Below are positions 21,901-29,513 of a stretch of 56,655 bases of DNA, piece by piece. The stretch lies in IMG/VR virus record IMGVR_UViG_3300048033_000146, positions 1 through 56,655 of that record. One strand, given 5' to 3'. A program made the translations under genes and the position numbers. This DNA is from a virus. Within the stretch, counting starts at the first letter, position 1. Each line of letters opens with the position of its first letter. The notes under the pieces were generated by a model that was given only the letters and a program-made list of their open reading frames with translations, had not been told where the DNA came from and made no database searches.

Positions 21901-24900
21901 CGGTGCTGGCACAGCAGGTTGGCGGCTAGGTAAGTGGCACTCAGGTGATGCAAGTGATAGTTCTAAACTCGTAGTTGATGGTGGCTTGTTCGTTAAGGGT
22001 GGCTACACAGACGAGTACGACTATTACAGTAATGACTATAGTGCTTACTACAGCAGCCGTGGTGGTCAGGCTTTCTGGGGTGGTGATAGTGGGTGGAATG
22101 ATCCATCAGCTACCTTCTCTACAGCTATACAAATTCAGTCAGGTAATGTTGGTACAAACACACGTAACCCAGAAATACAGTTCCATCAGTATGGCTATGG
22201 TGGTGTAAGGTTCCGCTATGATGGGCCTAACGATGCTATGAATTTGGAAAGCACAGCAGCAGGCAGGTTCGATTACTTCAAGGTAAAAACAGATCACGGG
22301 TACATTGACTTTGGACCAAAAAATACAAGTCATGCTCATATCCAAACAGACCGTAGCAACTTCTATTTTAATAAAGAACTACAAGTCGATACTGGTATTG
22401 TTCGCTCTTACGATGAAAACCTAAACCTCAACCGTGCAGGTTCTACAACTGCTCGTATGATTATAGCTAATGGTTTAACTTACGACTATCAACCTCGTCT
22501 TATTACAACGTCAACAAATGAAAAACTAACGCTTAGTGGCAGTAACGATCCTTACATTCGTTTTGAGGAAGGAACAACTGATAGAGCCTATATTCAGTGG
22601 GTGGCTAGTCAAGACGCTTTGCTATTTAGAAATCAGCAGACTGACAACTTTGACTTTATGCCAGATGCTTCTACAGGTGCAGTTAACCTTAGGCTTAGAG
22701 GCTCTGACAATGACACCTGGGGTTCTGTTTATGCTAGTGATAGCCAAGAGGTAGGCTTTTTAGACGAAGGGCAAAACTGGGCTGTTAGGCATATTAATGA
22801 TTCTGGCACGTACTTTTATACAGACGGTCAAACAGAAGAGTTTAAAGTAGGTCGTGATGCTGTCACAGGAGACTATGGCACAGTTCAGACAAGTACCAGT
22901 AAGGGTAGTTGGGGTGGTTACAGCATCAAAGGTAACTGGGTCTTTATGGGGTCTGATGATGGTAATGCTTCTGGTATTTACAACGACATGGACAACGAGT
23001 GGGGTGTTATAGTACGTAGAAATGCTGAAGTAGAACTGTTCCACAACGGCAGTGTAGCTATGGAAACTATAGGTAGCGCTGGTATCCGTGTTGGTTCTAC
23101 AACAAGTTCTGACATCTATATGCAGGATACAGACCACGGTGAACGCCGTATTCACTGTAACTCTAACAGACTAGGCTTCTTGAACAGCAGTAGCGGTTGG
23201 TCTTTCTACTCAGAGGACACTGGTCGTGTCGTAGCAGAAAGCGGCATCTATAACAAAGGTGTTCTAGATATGGGCACCACAGGTTCGTTGCAATACAAGA
23301 CAAACGACAATGGTGGCTACATCCCACACCCACGGGGCGGCAGCTTTGTTACGAGTACAGCCTCCCACACAGGGGCTATCAAGATTAGGTTCCCTACCCA
23401 CGGCGCCAATGACATGCTTACGTTCTGGGTGGACATTTATGACTATACCAGCGACGAAAGTGTCACCTTGTTCATTGCAGGGTATTTGTATCAATCAACA
23501 GGCAATAACGAATGGGTCAATACAGAAGTTGTAAATCTTACAGGTAACAGTGGCAAAGATTACACGGTTCGCTTTGGTGCTGATGGAACAGGTAACTGTG
23601 TTTGGATTGGTGAAACAAACTCTTCTTGGTCATACCCACAGGTTCTAGTTCGTGACTTGCATGTTGGCTACACATCAAACGTAAGTAGCTATGACACAGG
23701 GTTTAATATCAGTATTGTCACATCCTTTGATACAGTAGACGAAATACGCACTAATAACTTCCCACAGGCTAGAAACTCTCAGTATCTAGGGGGTGTTGCT
23801 GCAAGTAGTTACCTAAGAAGTGATGCTAGTGACACCTTTACTACACTTTCGGGTACACAGCTTAACCTTGGCTCAGAGGTGCAGTTACGGGAAAGTACTG
23901 ACCGTGCAGACTTGCTACAGATTACATCGTCCACGTCAGGATGGGCTGGTTTACAGATTCGTAACAGTTCTAACGAAGGTCGTTGGTCGTTTATGACTGA
24001 TGGTGCTATTGCTGGTATCTACGACGACGAAAACAACGACTGGCATGTGCAGTGGAATGAAAACGGTGGTTCAACATTTTATTATAATAGTGCAGCAAAA
24101 GTTAGCGTCACAAGTGGTGGTGCCGCAACTCAGGGTTTGCTTGTTGGTCAAACTACTGGCACCCCACATAACTCTAATGGTCTTCAAGTCAACACCGTTA
24201 ATGACGAAAAGATTGTTCTGACAGGATCAAGTAATCCATACATCCGCTGGCAAGAGGGTACTACTGACAGATTTTACATACAGTGGGTTGCAGGCTCAAA
24301 CGCACCACTATTTCAAAATCAAGAAAGTGGAAACTTTCAATTTAGATCAGGCAGCACTAGTGCATCCGTTAATATACAACTTATGGCTAGTGATGGTGAC
24401 CTATACGGTTCTGTTTATGGTACCCACGGTAATGAAATAGGCTTTCTAGACCAAGACGGTAGTTGGGCATATCGTCATGTAAGAGATACTATACATGAAT
24501 GGCGCATAAACAACACCGTTGAAATGGACTTAGACACCACTGGCCTTGATTTAAAAGGTAATAACCTTGAGGGTGCTACTGATATCTATGTTGCAGATCA
24601 GATTATTCATACTGGCGACACCAACACTTACATGCAGTTTCACACAGCCGATCAGTGGCGTGTTGTTGTTGGTGGCTCAGAGCGCCTAGAGGTTAAGAAC
24701 AGTTCACCACACGTACTTGTTAGTGGTGACTTGAACAGCACATCAGACGCACGACTAAAAGAAAACGTAGAGCCTATCGTAAATGCGCTGTCGGACATCA
24801 CGCAGCTTGAGGGTGTTTCGTTTGATTGGAAAGATACAGGCACACGTGGTCACGGTTTCATTGCACAGCAGGTCGAGCCGATTTTGCCAGATGTCGTAAA

Positions 24901-25009
24901 CACGGATGACGAAACAGGGATCAAATCAATCAACTACGTTGGAATGATTGGTCATTTGGTTGAGGCAATCAAGGAATTGAAAGCCGAAATAGACGAACTG
25001 AAACGCTAA
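18953..25009 (+). CDS. Giant tail fibre with C-terminal S74 chaperone domain
   Basis: At 2018 residues this is the largest gene. The N-terminal 100 residues (MAFIIKDRIKEGTTTTGTG...) form a tail-attachment domain. The long shaft is built of Gly/Ser/Thr/Asn-rich beta repeats such as TGNVTGNVTGNAG and LSLSGDASGSVSWDGSANV, typical of receptor-binding fibres. The last ~90 residues hold the Peptidase_S74 signature TSDARLKENV, with the Ser-Lys pair used for self-cleavage after trimer folding, and then a terminal coiled coil. A ~93-residue block near 22520-22800 is repeated near 24208-24485. Confidence 0.9.
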   Translation: MAFIIKDRIKEGTTTTGTGDIALGGSSATFESFQSYMTNGDTTYYAIVHTLSGVDEWEVGLGTWNTGNTLTRTTVLAGSNGTSAVSFSAGTKDIFMTYPAAHAALAEDDVTFDNITVTGTVDGRDVATDGTKLDTVEQNADVTDAVNVAAAGALMKSGGTMTGNLILNADPTAALGAATKEYVDTIASAGIHYHDPVRVESPVALTVTYNNGTNGVGATLTNAGTQEAITIDGVALSLNDRVLIYEQTDETQNGIYTVTTVGSASTNWVLTRATDADSYGASDPDSFGKGDAFFVKEGNTGAGELYVMTTAGTITFGTTAIHFSQVAETAVYNAGTGLTLTGTTFSIGQDVATSANVTFNQVTAAIIGNVTGNVTGNVTGNAGTATKLATARTVQLSGDVTGSATFDGSANINITAAVQDDSHAHVISNVDGLQAALDGKTTTSRTITAGNGLTGGGNLTANRTLNVGAGTGVTVNADTVAIGQDVSTTSDVTFNDIRADGGNLILGDDAYSTSGSYVGMKTAYMSGANDYMIISGISDGHTYVSAKDGSDTHIRGGGNVATYEVKVYPNAYATAAGSTIITEAGSGLSKSSRTLSHADTSSQASVNNSNGTVIQDITLDGFGHITDINSVNLDGRYYTETEADGRFYRNYGLTTISDYNSLTTGAYATTSTSASNIPYSNYNGTWHISDATNDRQYQLWMGDTTVGGGLRFRAKQGTSGWHSWERVFADSYHPNADKWTTARTLSLSGDASGSVSWDGSANVTLSVAVANNSHTHTNTTLDMHFGRETQNIDTYDPDSYWATSRATGGSGTYPVNYVNVYNFAGNGVDEGTQLATYYGSNNRTWIRTRNDNNDSWLGWSEVWTSTTDGSGSGLDADLLDGVQGSSYLRSDATDLYSPARLDFGSTGNWDAVGHGNHTNLHFRDHNQFWIGAGNGTWFTGTANTKSQASGLAADASFAHDLLITTMQSTSTYDRGITFGVDSNGAGTAGWRLGKWHSGDASDSSKLVVDGGLFVKGGYTDEYDYYSNDYSAYYSSRGGQAFWGGDSGWNDPSATFSTAIQIQSGNVGTNTRNPEIQFHQYGYGGVRFRYDGPNDAMNLESTAAGRFDYFKVKTDHGYIDFGPKNTSHAHIQTDRSNFYFNKELQVDTGIVRSYDENLNLNRAGSTTARMIIANGLTYDYQPRLITTSTNEKLTLSGSNDPYIRFEEGTTDRAYIQWVASQDALLFRNQQTDNFDFMPDASTGAVNLRLRGSDNDTWGSVYASDSQEVGFLDEGQNWAVRHINDSGTYFYTDGQTEEFKVGRDAVTGDYGTVQTSTSKGSWGGYSIKGNWVFMGSDDGNASGIYNDMDNEWGVIVRRNAEVELFHNGSVAMETIGSAGIRVGSTTSSDIYMQDTDHGERRIHCNSNRLGFLNSSSGWSFYSEDTGRVVAESGIYNKGVLDMGTTGSLQYKTNDNGGYIPHPRGGSFVTSTASHTGAIKIRFPTHGANDMLTFWVDIYDYTSDESVTLFIAGYLYQSTGNNEWVNTEVVNLTGNSGKDYTVRFGADGTGNCVWIGETNSSWSYPQVLVRDLHVGYTSNVSSYDTGFNISIVTSFDTVDEIRTNNFPQARNSQYLGGVAASSYLRSDASDTFTTLSGTQLNLGSEVQLRESTDRADLLQITSSTSGWAGLQIRNSSNEGRWSFMTDGAIAGIYDDENNDWHVQWNENGGSTFYYNSAAKVSVTSGGAATQGLLVGQTTGTPHNSNGLQVNTVNDEKIVLTGSSNPYIRWQEGTTDRFYIQWVAGSNAPLFQNQESGNFQFRSGSTSASVNIQLMASDGDLYGSVYGTHGNEIGFLDQDGSWAYRHVRDTIHEWRINNTVEMDLDTTGLDLKGNNLEGATDIYVADQIIHTGDTNTYMQFHTADQWRVVVGGSERLEVKNSSPHVLVSGDLNSTSDARLKENVEPIVNALSDITQLEGVSFDWKDTGTRGHGFIAQQVEPILPDVVNTDDETGIKSINYVGMIGHLVEAIKELKAEIDELKR

Positions 25010-25027
25010 TAGTGAAAGGACACGAAG

Positions 25028-25348
25028 ATGGCGATACAGGTAGGTGGTACAACCGTTATTGATAACAGTAGAAACTTGCAAAACGTTACTGGACTCAAAA
25101 CAGTTAACAGTAATTCCATACTAGGCAGCGGGGATATCTCTATCGCTGCAGGTGCTTCAGTAGCTAGGGGTTCTAAATCAGGCTCTGGCACGGTCAGCAC
25201 AGGTATCGCTAATGCTTTGGTTTATGGCATCGGTATGTCTGGGAGTGCGCAAACTGGTCGTGTTGGCTACACCACAGATAGCTCAGGCAACTTCACTTTT
25301 TCCATTATTTATGGTGGTGAAGTTTTATATTGGATTGTGGTGAAATAG
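25028..25348 (+). CDS. Small fibre-associated protein
   Basis: The 106-residue product begins MAIQVGGTTVIDNSRNLQNV, a phrase common at the N-terminus of phage fibre proteins. It then has Gly/Ser-rich beta strands ending in GEVLYWIVVK. It directly follows the giant fibre and may be a tip or accessory fibre protein, possibly derived from duplication of a fibre end. Its role is inferred from composition and position. Confidence 0.7.
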   Translation: MAIQVGGTTVIDNSRNLQNVTGLKTVNSNSILGSGDISIAAGASVARGSKSGSGTVSTGIANALVYGIGMSGSAQTGRVGYTTDSSGNFTFSIIYGGEVLYWIVVK

Positions 25349-25358
25349 GAGCGATATC

Positions 25359-25718
25359 ATGTACATTAAATTAAATGAAAACGGTATCGTGGATCAAGTG
25401 ATTACCGATATAACAGGTGACCAAGTAGATTTAAGTTTACTGGTCGGGTTTATTGAGGTTGATACTACAGAAGAGGATGTGAATTTAAAGTCATACGATA
25501 GCACAACAAACTCTTTCTCTGAAACCGATGAAAGCATACGTGCAAAGCGTAATATGATTTTGTTTACTGAAGTTGACCCAATCGTATCGAATGCGTTGCG
25601 CTGGGCAGATATGACGACGCAAGAGCAAAACGCTTGGTCGCAGTATCGCACTGACTTGCTGAACATCACAGATCAGGCAGGGTTTCCTACTAACGTAACT
25701 TGGCCTACAAAACCATAG
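25359..25718 (+). CDS. Phage tail assembly chaperone-like protein
   Basis: The 119-residue product has the pattern RAKRNMILFTEVDPIVSNAL, then QNAWSQYRTDLLNITDQAGF, and ends PTNVTWPTKP. This R-x-x-R-N-x-x-L...W..YR..L..i..q.gfP..v.WP arrangement is the signature of phage tail/fibre assembly chaperones (Phage_tail_APC type). It sits right after the fibre genes, as usual for a factor that helps fibre folding or attachment. Confidence 0.8.
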   Translation: MYIKLNENGIVDQVITDITGDQVDLSLLVGFIEVDTTEEDVNLKSYDSTTNSFSETDESIRAKRNMILFTEVDPIVSNALRWADMTTQEQNAWSQYRTDLLNITDQAGFPTNVTWPTKP

Positions 25719-25725
25719 GTGGCAT

Positions 25726-26670
25726 ATGCTAGGTTTTAGTGCATTATCTGAAGTACCCCTATCTCAAGCAACTACGTCATTAGCTGCTAAAGCTTTTATG
25801 ACTGCAGCTTTATCTACTGGTTATATTAGTTCTTTAGACTATGACGCTAAGGCGTTTACTTATCTTACTAATGTATCTGCTGTCTTTTCATTAGATATTG
25901 AGTTTGACGCTCAGGCCTCTACAGATATAGTGAATGTTTTATCTGCATTAAGTATAGAAGACGTAGTTAGTTTTGGTGAAGCTAACCATACACCTTCTGC
26001 TGCAGTAGTAGCTTTCAGTGTAGATGACTTAGACTATGTTGCTGAAGCTAACCTTACTCTAGTAGCAGCAACTATGTCGCTCGACTTAGATGCGGTTGAG
26101 TATGACGCTGATGCATCAACATCTGCTACTTCTGTAACAGCTAGCTTTAATACACTAAATGATCTAGAGTATGCTGCTGCAGCTAATGCAACGCTAAGTT
26201 CACCTTTGTTTGCTGGTGCAGCGTATGATGTAGACTTTGATGCAAAAGCAAACACAAGCCTTTCTGCTATAGCAAACGAAATAGATGTAGATGCTGTTGA
26301 CTTTGACGCACAGGCAAGTATAACTATAATTCAAACTACAGCAACTTTTGACATAGAAGATTTTACTTCTGTAACAGGTTCAGCAAATACAACCTTGTCT
26401 GCTAACTTACTTGAGCTTGCCTCTCTTGAGTTAGAGGATGTCACAGGTGTTATATTTAACTATCAACTATTTGCTGATGCGTATGACAGAGGTAGAACCC
26501 TTTACCTTATATCATATGATAATAACAAGACTGCCCACGTAGTAAGTCAGAATAGAACGCTGTATGTTGTTTCTAATGATCCTAACAGAACAGTACACAT
26601 TACACCAGAAAACAGAACAGTTTATATTGAAAAGACAGACAGAAACTACACTGTCTACATAGCAGCATAA
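25726..26670 (+). CDS. Repeat-rich virion protein with NRT beta repeats
   Basis: The 314-residue product starts MLGFSALSEVPLSQ, a short structural N-terminus seen in many marine phage proteins. About seven repeats follow, of ~28-35 residues, each ending near a phrase like 'v(E/D)(F/Y)DA.A.t'. The last ~70 residues hold shorter repeats: NRTLYVVSN, NRTVHITPE, NRTVYIEKT, NYTVYIAA. It is acidic, with no Cys. It is probably a tail or fibre part; the function is unknown. Confidence 0.7.
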   Translation: MLGFSALSEVPLSQATTSLAAKAFMTAALSTGYISSLDYDAKAFTYLTNVSAVFSLDIEFDAQASTDIVNVLSALSIEDVVSFGEANHTPSAAVVAFSVDDLDYVAEANLTLVAATMSLDLDAVEYDADASTSATSVTASFNTLNDLEYAAAANATLSSPLFAGAAYDVDFDAKANTSLSAIANEIDVDAVDFDAQASITIIQTTATFDIEDFTSVTGSANTTLSANLLELASLELEDVTGVIFNYQLFADAYDRGRTLYLISYDNNKTAHVVSQNRTLYVVSNDPNRTVHITPENRTVYIEKTDRNYTVYIAA

Positions 26671-26679
26671 GGACTTACG

Positions 26680-27009
26680 ATGTCTTACAAATGGCCTGAC
26701 AAAGATAAAGATGAAACACTAGACTATAGCATCGACTGGTCTAGATTTTTAGGTAGTGATACGGTCAGTTCTGCTACTTGGTATGTAGATGATGCTGACG
26801 GGGTAAAAACAGAAGCAGCCGACAACGTACCTATTAATGGGTTAGTTGTACTGTTTGGCGGTACTACAATTGGTGGCGGAGGTAAAGTTACTACAGTTAG
26901 ATTAACTGCAGGTACTAACAATGTGCGTTACCGTATTACCTGTAAAATAACTACAACAAATTCTCTAGTATATGAACGTTCAGTATTCTTAAGAGTTAAG
27001 GAAAAGTAA
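26680..27009 (+). CDS. Fibre-tail adaptor-like protein
   Basis: The 109-residue product begins MSYKWPDKDKDETLDYSIDW and continues with immunoglobulin-like strands (VSSATWYVDDADG, VRYRITCKITTTN). The 'KdPdevlDY.iDWs' start is characteristic of small phage adaptor proteins found between fibre and tail tube genes. It likely links the fibre to the tail hub. The neighbours on both sides support this. Confidence 0.75.
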   Translation: MSYKWPDKDKDETLDYSIDWSRFLGSDTVSSATWYVDDADGVKTEAADNVPINGLVVLFGGTTIGGGGKVTTVRLTAGTNNVRYRITCKITTTNSLVYERSVFLRVKEK

Positions 27010-27010
27010 T

Positions 27011-27700
27011 ATGTCTTATAATTATATTGAACTAGTAAATGACATTAATCGCCGCCTTAATGAAGTAGAGCTTACGGTAGCAAACTTCCCTAATGCTACA
27101 GGTTTTTATAGCTTTGCTAAAGATGCTGTTAATAGTGCTATTCGTCACATCAACCAAGAAGAATATAACTGGCCTTGGAACCATGTAGAGGAAACAGAAG
27201 TACTTCTAGCAGGTGAGTCACGCTACAGTATACCTTATGATTGTAAGTCTGTAGATATGAATACGTTTAGAATCAAGCGAGATGCTTCACTAAATGTATC
27301 AACAATTAAACTAAAAGTAATTCAATACGAAGAATACCTTGACAAATACGCAGATTCTGAGTATAACTCTAATGAAAGTAATAGAACCACACCAACACAT
27401 GTTGCACGTACCCCAAGTAGAGAATTAATATTCTACCCTTCTCCTGACAAAGCATACGAAGTAATCTATGAGTACTATCGTACAGCTTATGACCTAGAAC
27501 TACATGACGATATACCCAATATTCCAGAACAATATAGGTACGCTATTGTAGACGGGGCTATGTATTATGCTTATCAGTTCCGTGGCGATATGCAAGCTGC
27601 TAACATGGCACAGCAAAAGTTTGAGCAAGCTATTAAGCACTTAAGAAGTATTCACATTAATAGAACCCAATATATTAGAGACACACGAGTACACTTCTAA
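27011..27700 (+). CDS. Tail tube protein A-like (head-tail adaptor)
   Basis: The 229-residue product is mostly helical with YIELVNDINRRLNEVELTVA, an NSAIRHINQEEYNWPWNHVEE segment, a beta core around YSIPYDCKSVDMNTFRI and a C-terminal helix with QFRGDMQAANMAQQKFEQA. This follows the pattern of the podovirus tail tube A (gp11-like) family that forms the ring under the portal. It is directly followed, with a 1-base overlap, by the larger tail nozzle protein. Confidence 0.85.
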   Translation: MSYNYIELVNDINRRLNEVELTVANFPNATGFYSFAKDAVNSAIRHINQEEYNWPWNHVEETEVLLAGESRYSIPYDCKSVDMNTFRIKRDASLNVSTIKLKVIQYEEYLDKYADSEYNSNESNRTTPTHVARTPSRELIFYPSPDKAYEVIYEYYRTAYDLELHDDIPNIPEQYRYAIVDGAMYYAYQFRGDMQAANMAQQKFEQAIKHLRSIHINRTQYIRDTRVHF

Positions 27701-29502
27701 TGGCAACACAATGGCAAACATTCCCTATAGAGTTTCGTGGGGGTCTAATATCTAATATGTCTGCCCTTCAGCAGGGTACTAATGCTGTGGGTTCTGCTAC
27801 TATTCTGCAGAACTTTGAGCCTAACAAAGAGGGTGGTTATACTAAGATTCTGGGCTATGAGAAGTTCTCTAGTACAGCAGTACCAGGTAGCGGAAACATC
27901 TTAGGTGTTAAGGTTGCGTCTAGCAATACAGTAGTAACAGCACGTAAGAACGCTAGTAATGTCACAGAGTATCACTATAGTGTTGGTGAGGCTTGGACTA
28001 GCTTAGGGTCTATGACGTTTTTAGGTGGCAACATTCGTCACACAGAAGTTAACTTTGACGGCACTAGAAAGTTTATCTTTGTAGACGGAGTCAACTACCC
28101 TGCTGTAGTTGAGTTTCCTATTGACGTGGCTACACCTAGCAACAGCTTCACAGAGTTTACTAGTGCTAATAGCACAGACCTAGAAGGTACTACTAACGTC
28201 ATTCTATTTAAGACTACTGTATTCTTCTCTAAGAACAACATACTCTACTTTAGTGCCCCATCAGATGAGACAGACTATTCAGCAGCTAACGGTGCAGGTA
28301 GTATCAACGTAGGTGAAGAGATTACAGGTCTATCTGTCTTTCGTGAACAGCTAATTGTATTTACTAAAAATACTATTAAACGTATTGTTGGTAGTACTAT
28401 CTCTGACTTCCAGATGCAGCCTATCACAGAACGTATTGGCTGTGTTGATGGTGATACTATTCAAGAAGTCGGCGGTGACATTATGTACTTAGCTGATGAT
28501 GGTATCAGACTACTAAGTGCTACTGACCGTATTGGTGACTTTGCACTAGACTTACCGTCAGACATTATTGCTAAGGACGTGACATCTTTTATTGATGCAG
28601 CAAGTAGCTTTGCTTCTATAACACTTAAGAAGAAAGCACAGTATCGTATCTTTAGCTTTATTGAAAGCCAACAAGCTGCAGGTGCACAAGGTCTACTTGT
28701 TACTAAGTTTGCTGCACAGGGTACGTCTGGCCTAGCGTGGGGTAAGACTAAAGGTATCAAAGCTAATATTATTGATGCTGACTACACTTCCACAATCGAG
28801 ACTATTTGTTTTAGCAATACTAGTGATTACATATATTTGATGGACATAGGCAACAACTTTGATGGCGATGCTATTGAGGCTATTTATGAATCACCTTTCA
28901 TGCCTATTACTGACCCACAAACACGTAAAACGTTCTACAAGAATACGCTATACTTAGAGCCACTAGGTAATACAAACATTTCAGTAGGGCTTAAATTTGA
29001 CTTTGATAGACTGCCGCAAGATGGTGTTGTGCAACCTGCAACACAGACTATTGCATCTAGTGGATCAGCAGTATCTTTCTACGGAAACCCTCTTTATGTC
29101 TTCTCTAAGACACAGGATTTCATAGCTACAGCAGGGCAAACAGACTTTGTAATACAGGATGTTGCATATACTGTAGGTACAGATATTGATAGAGTAACAG
29201 TGACAATTAACGGTACGGAAACAAGAGCGTTCTCTGTTACTAGTGTGGCTGATGGTAGTAATTATGATATAACAGTTACGCTAGACTCTGGCGCAACACT
29301 AGGCGATGAAGTGTTTGTTGTACTTATCCCTCCATCTGTGACTAAGGTAAGTTACTTTGGTGGTGAGCTAGACAAAGTTTATAACTTGAACGTTATTGGC
29401 TCAGGTAAGACAGTAGCATTACGTATTAGTGATAATTCAACAAACCCAGCATTTACACTGGACACATCTTTATTAGAGTTCAGACAGAACGATAGGCAGT
29501 AA
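27700..29502 (+). CDS. Tail tube protein B-like (tail nozzle)
   Basis: The 600-residue beta-rich product starts TQWQTFPIEFRGGLISNMSA and has a propeller-like series of strands (GVKVASSNTVVTARK, DETDYSAANGAGSINVGEEI, GLSVFREQLIVFTKNTIKRI). This matches the large tail tube B family that forms the nozzle of short-tailed phages. Gene order (adaptor, tube A, tube B, fibre) is the usual one. Confidence 0.85.
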   Translation: MATQWQTFPIEFRGGLISNMSALQQGTNAVGSATILQNFEPNKEGGYTKILGYEKFSSTAVPGSGNILGVKVASSNTVVTARKNASNVTEYHYSVGEAWTSLGSMTFLGGNIRHTEVNFDGTRKFIFVDGVNYPAVVEFPIDVATPSNSFTEFTSANSTDLEGTTNVILFKTTVFFSKNNILYFSAPSDETDYSAANGAGSINVGEEITGLSVFREQLIVFTKNTIKRIVGSTISDFQMQPITERIGCVDGDTIQEVGGDIMYLADDGIRLLSATDRIGDFALDLPSDIIAKDVTSFIDAASSFASITLKKKAQYRIFSFIESQQAAGAQGLLVTKFAAQGTSGLAWGKTKGIKANIIDADYTSTIETICFSNTSDYIYLMDIGNNFDGDAIEAIYESPFMPITDPQTRKTFYKNTLYLEPLGNTNISVGLKFDFDRLPQDGVVQPATQTIASSGSAVSFYGNPLYVFSKTQDFIATAGQTDFVIQDVAYTVGTDIDRVTVTINGTETRAFSVTSVADGSNYDITVTLDSGATLGDEVFVVLIPPSVTKVSYFGGELDKVYNLNVIGSGKTVALRISDNSTNPAFTLDTSLLEFRQNDRQ

Positions 29503-29513
29503 GGAACCTTATT

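Noticed and set aside
22760-23155. 131-residue reverse-strand ORF inside the giant fibre
   Set aside because: It is antisense to a well-supported gene and has no ribosome site or recognisable domain.
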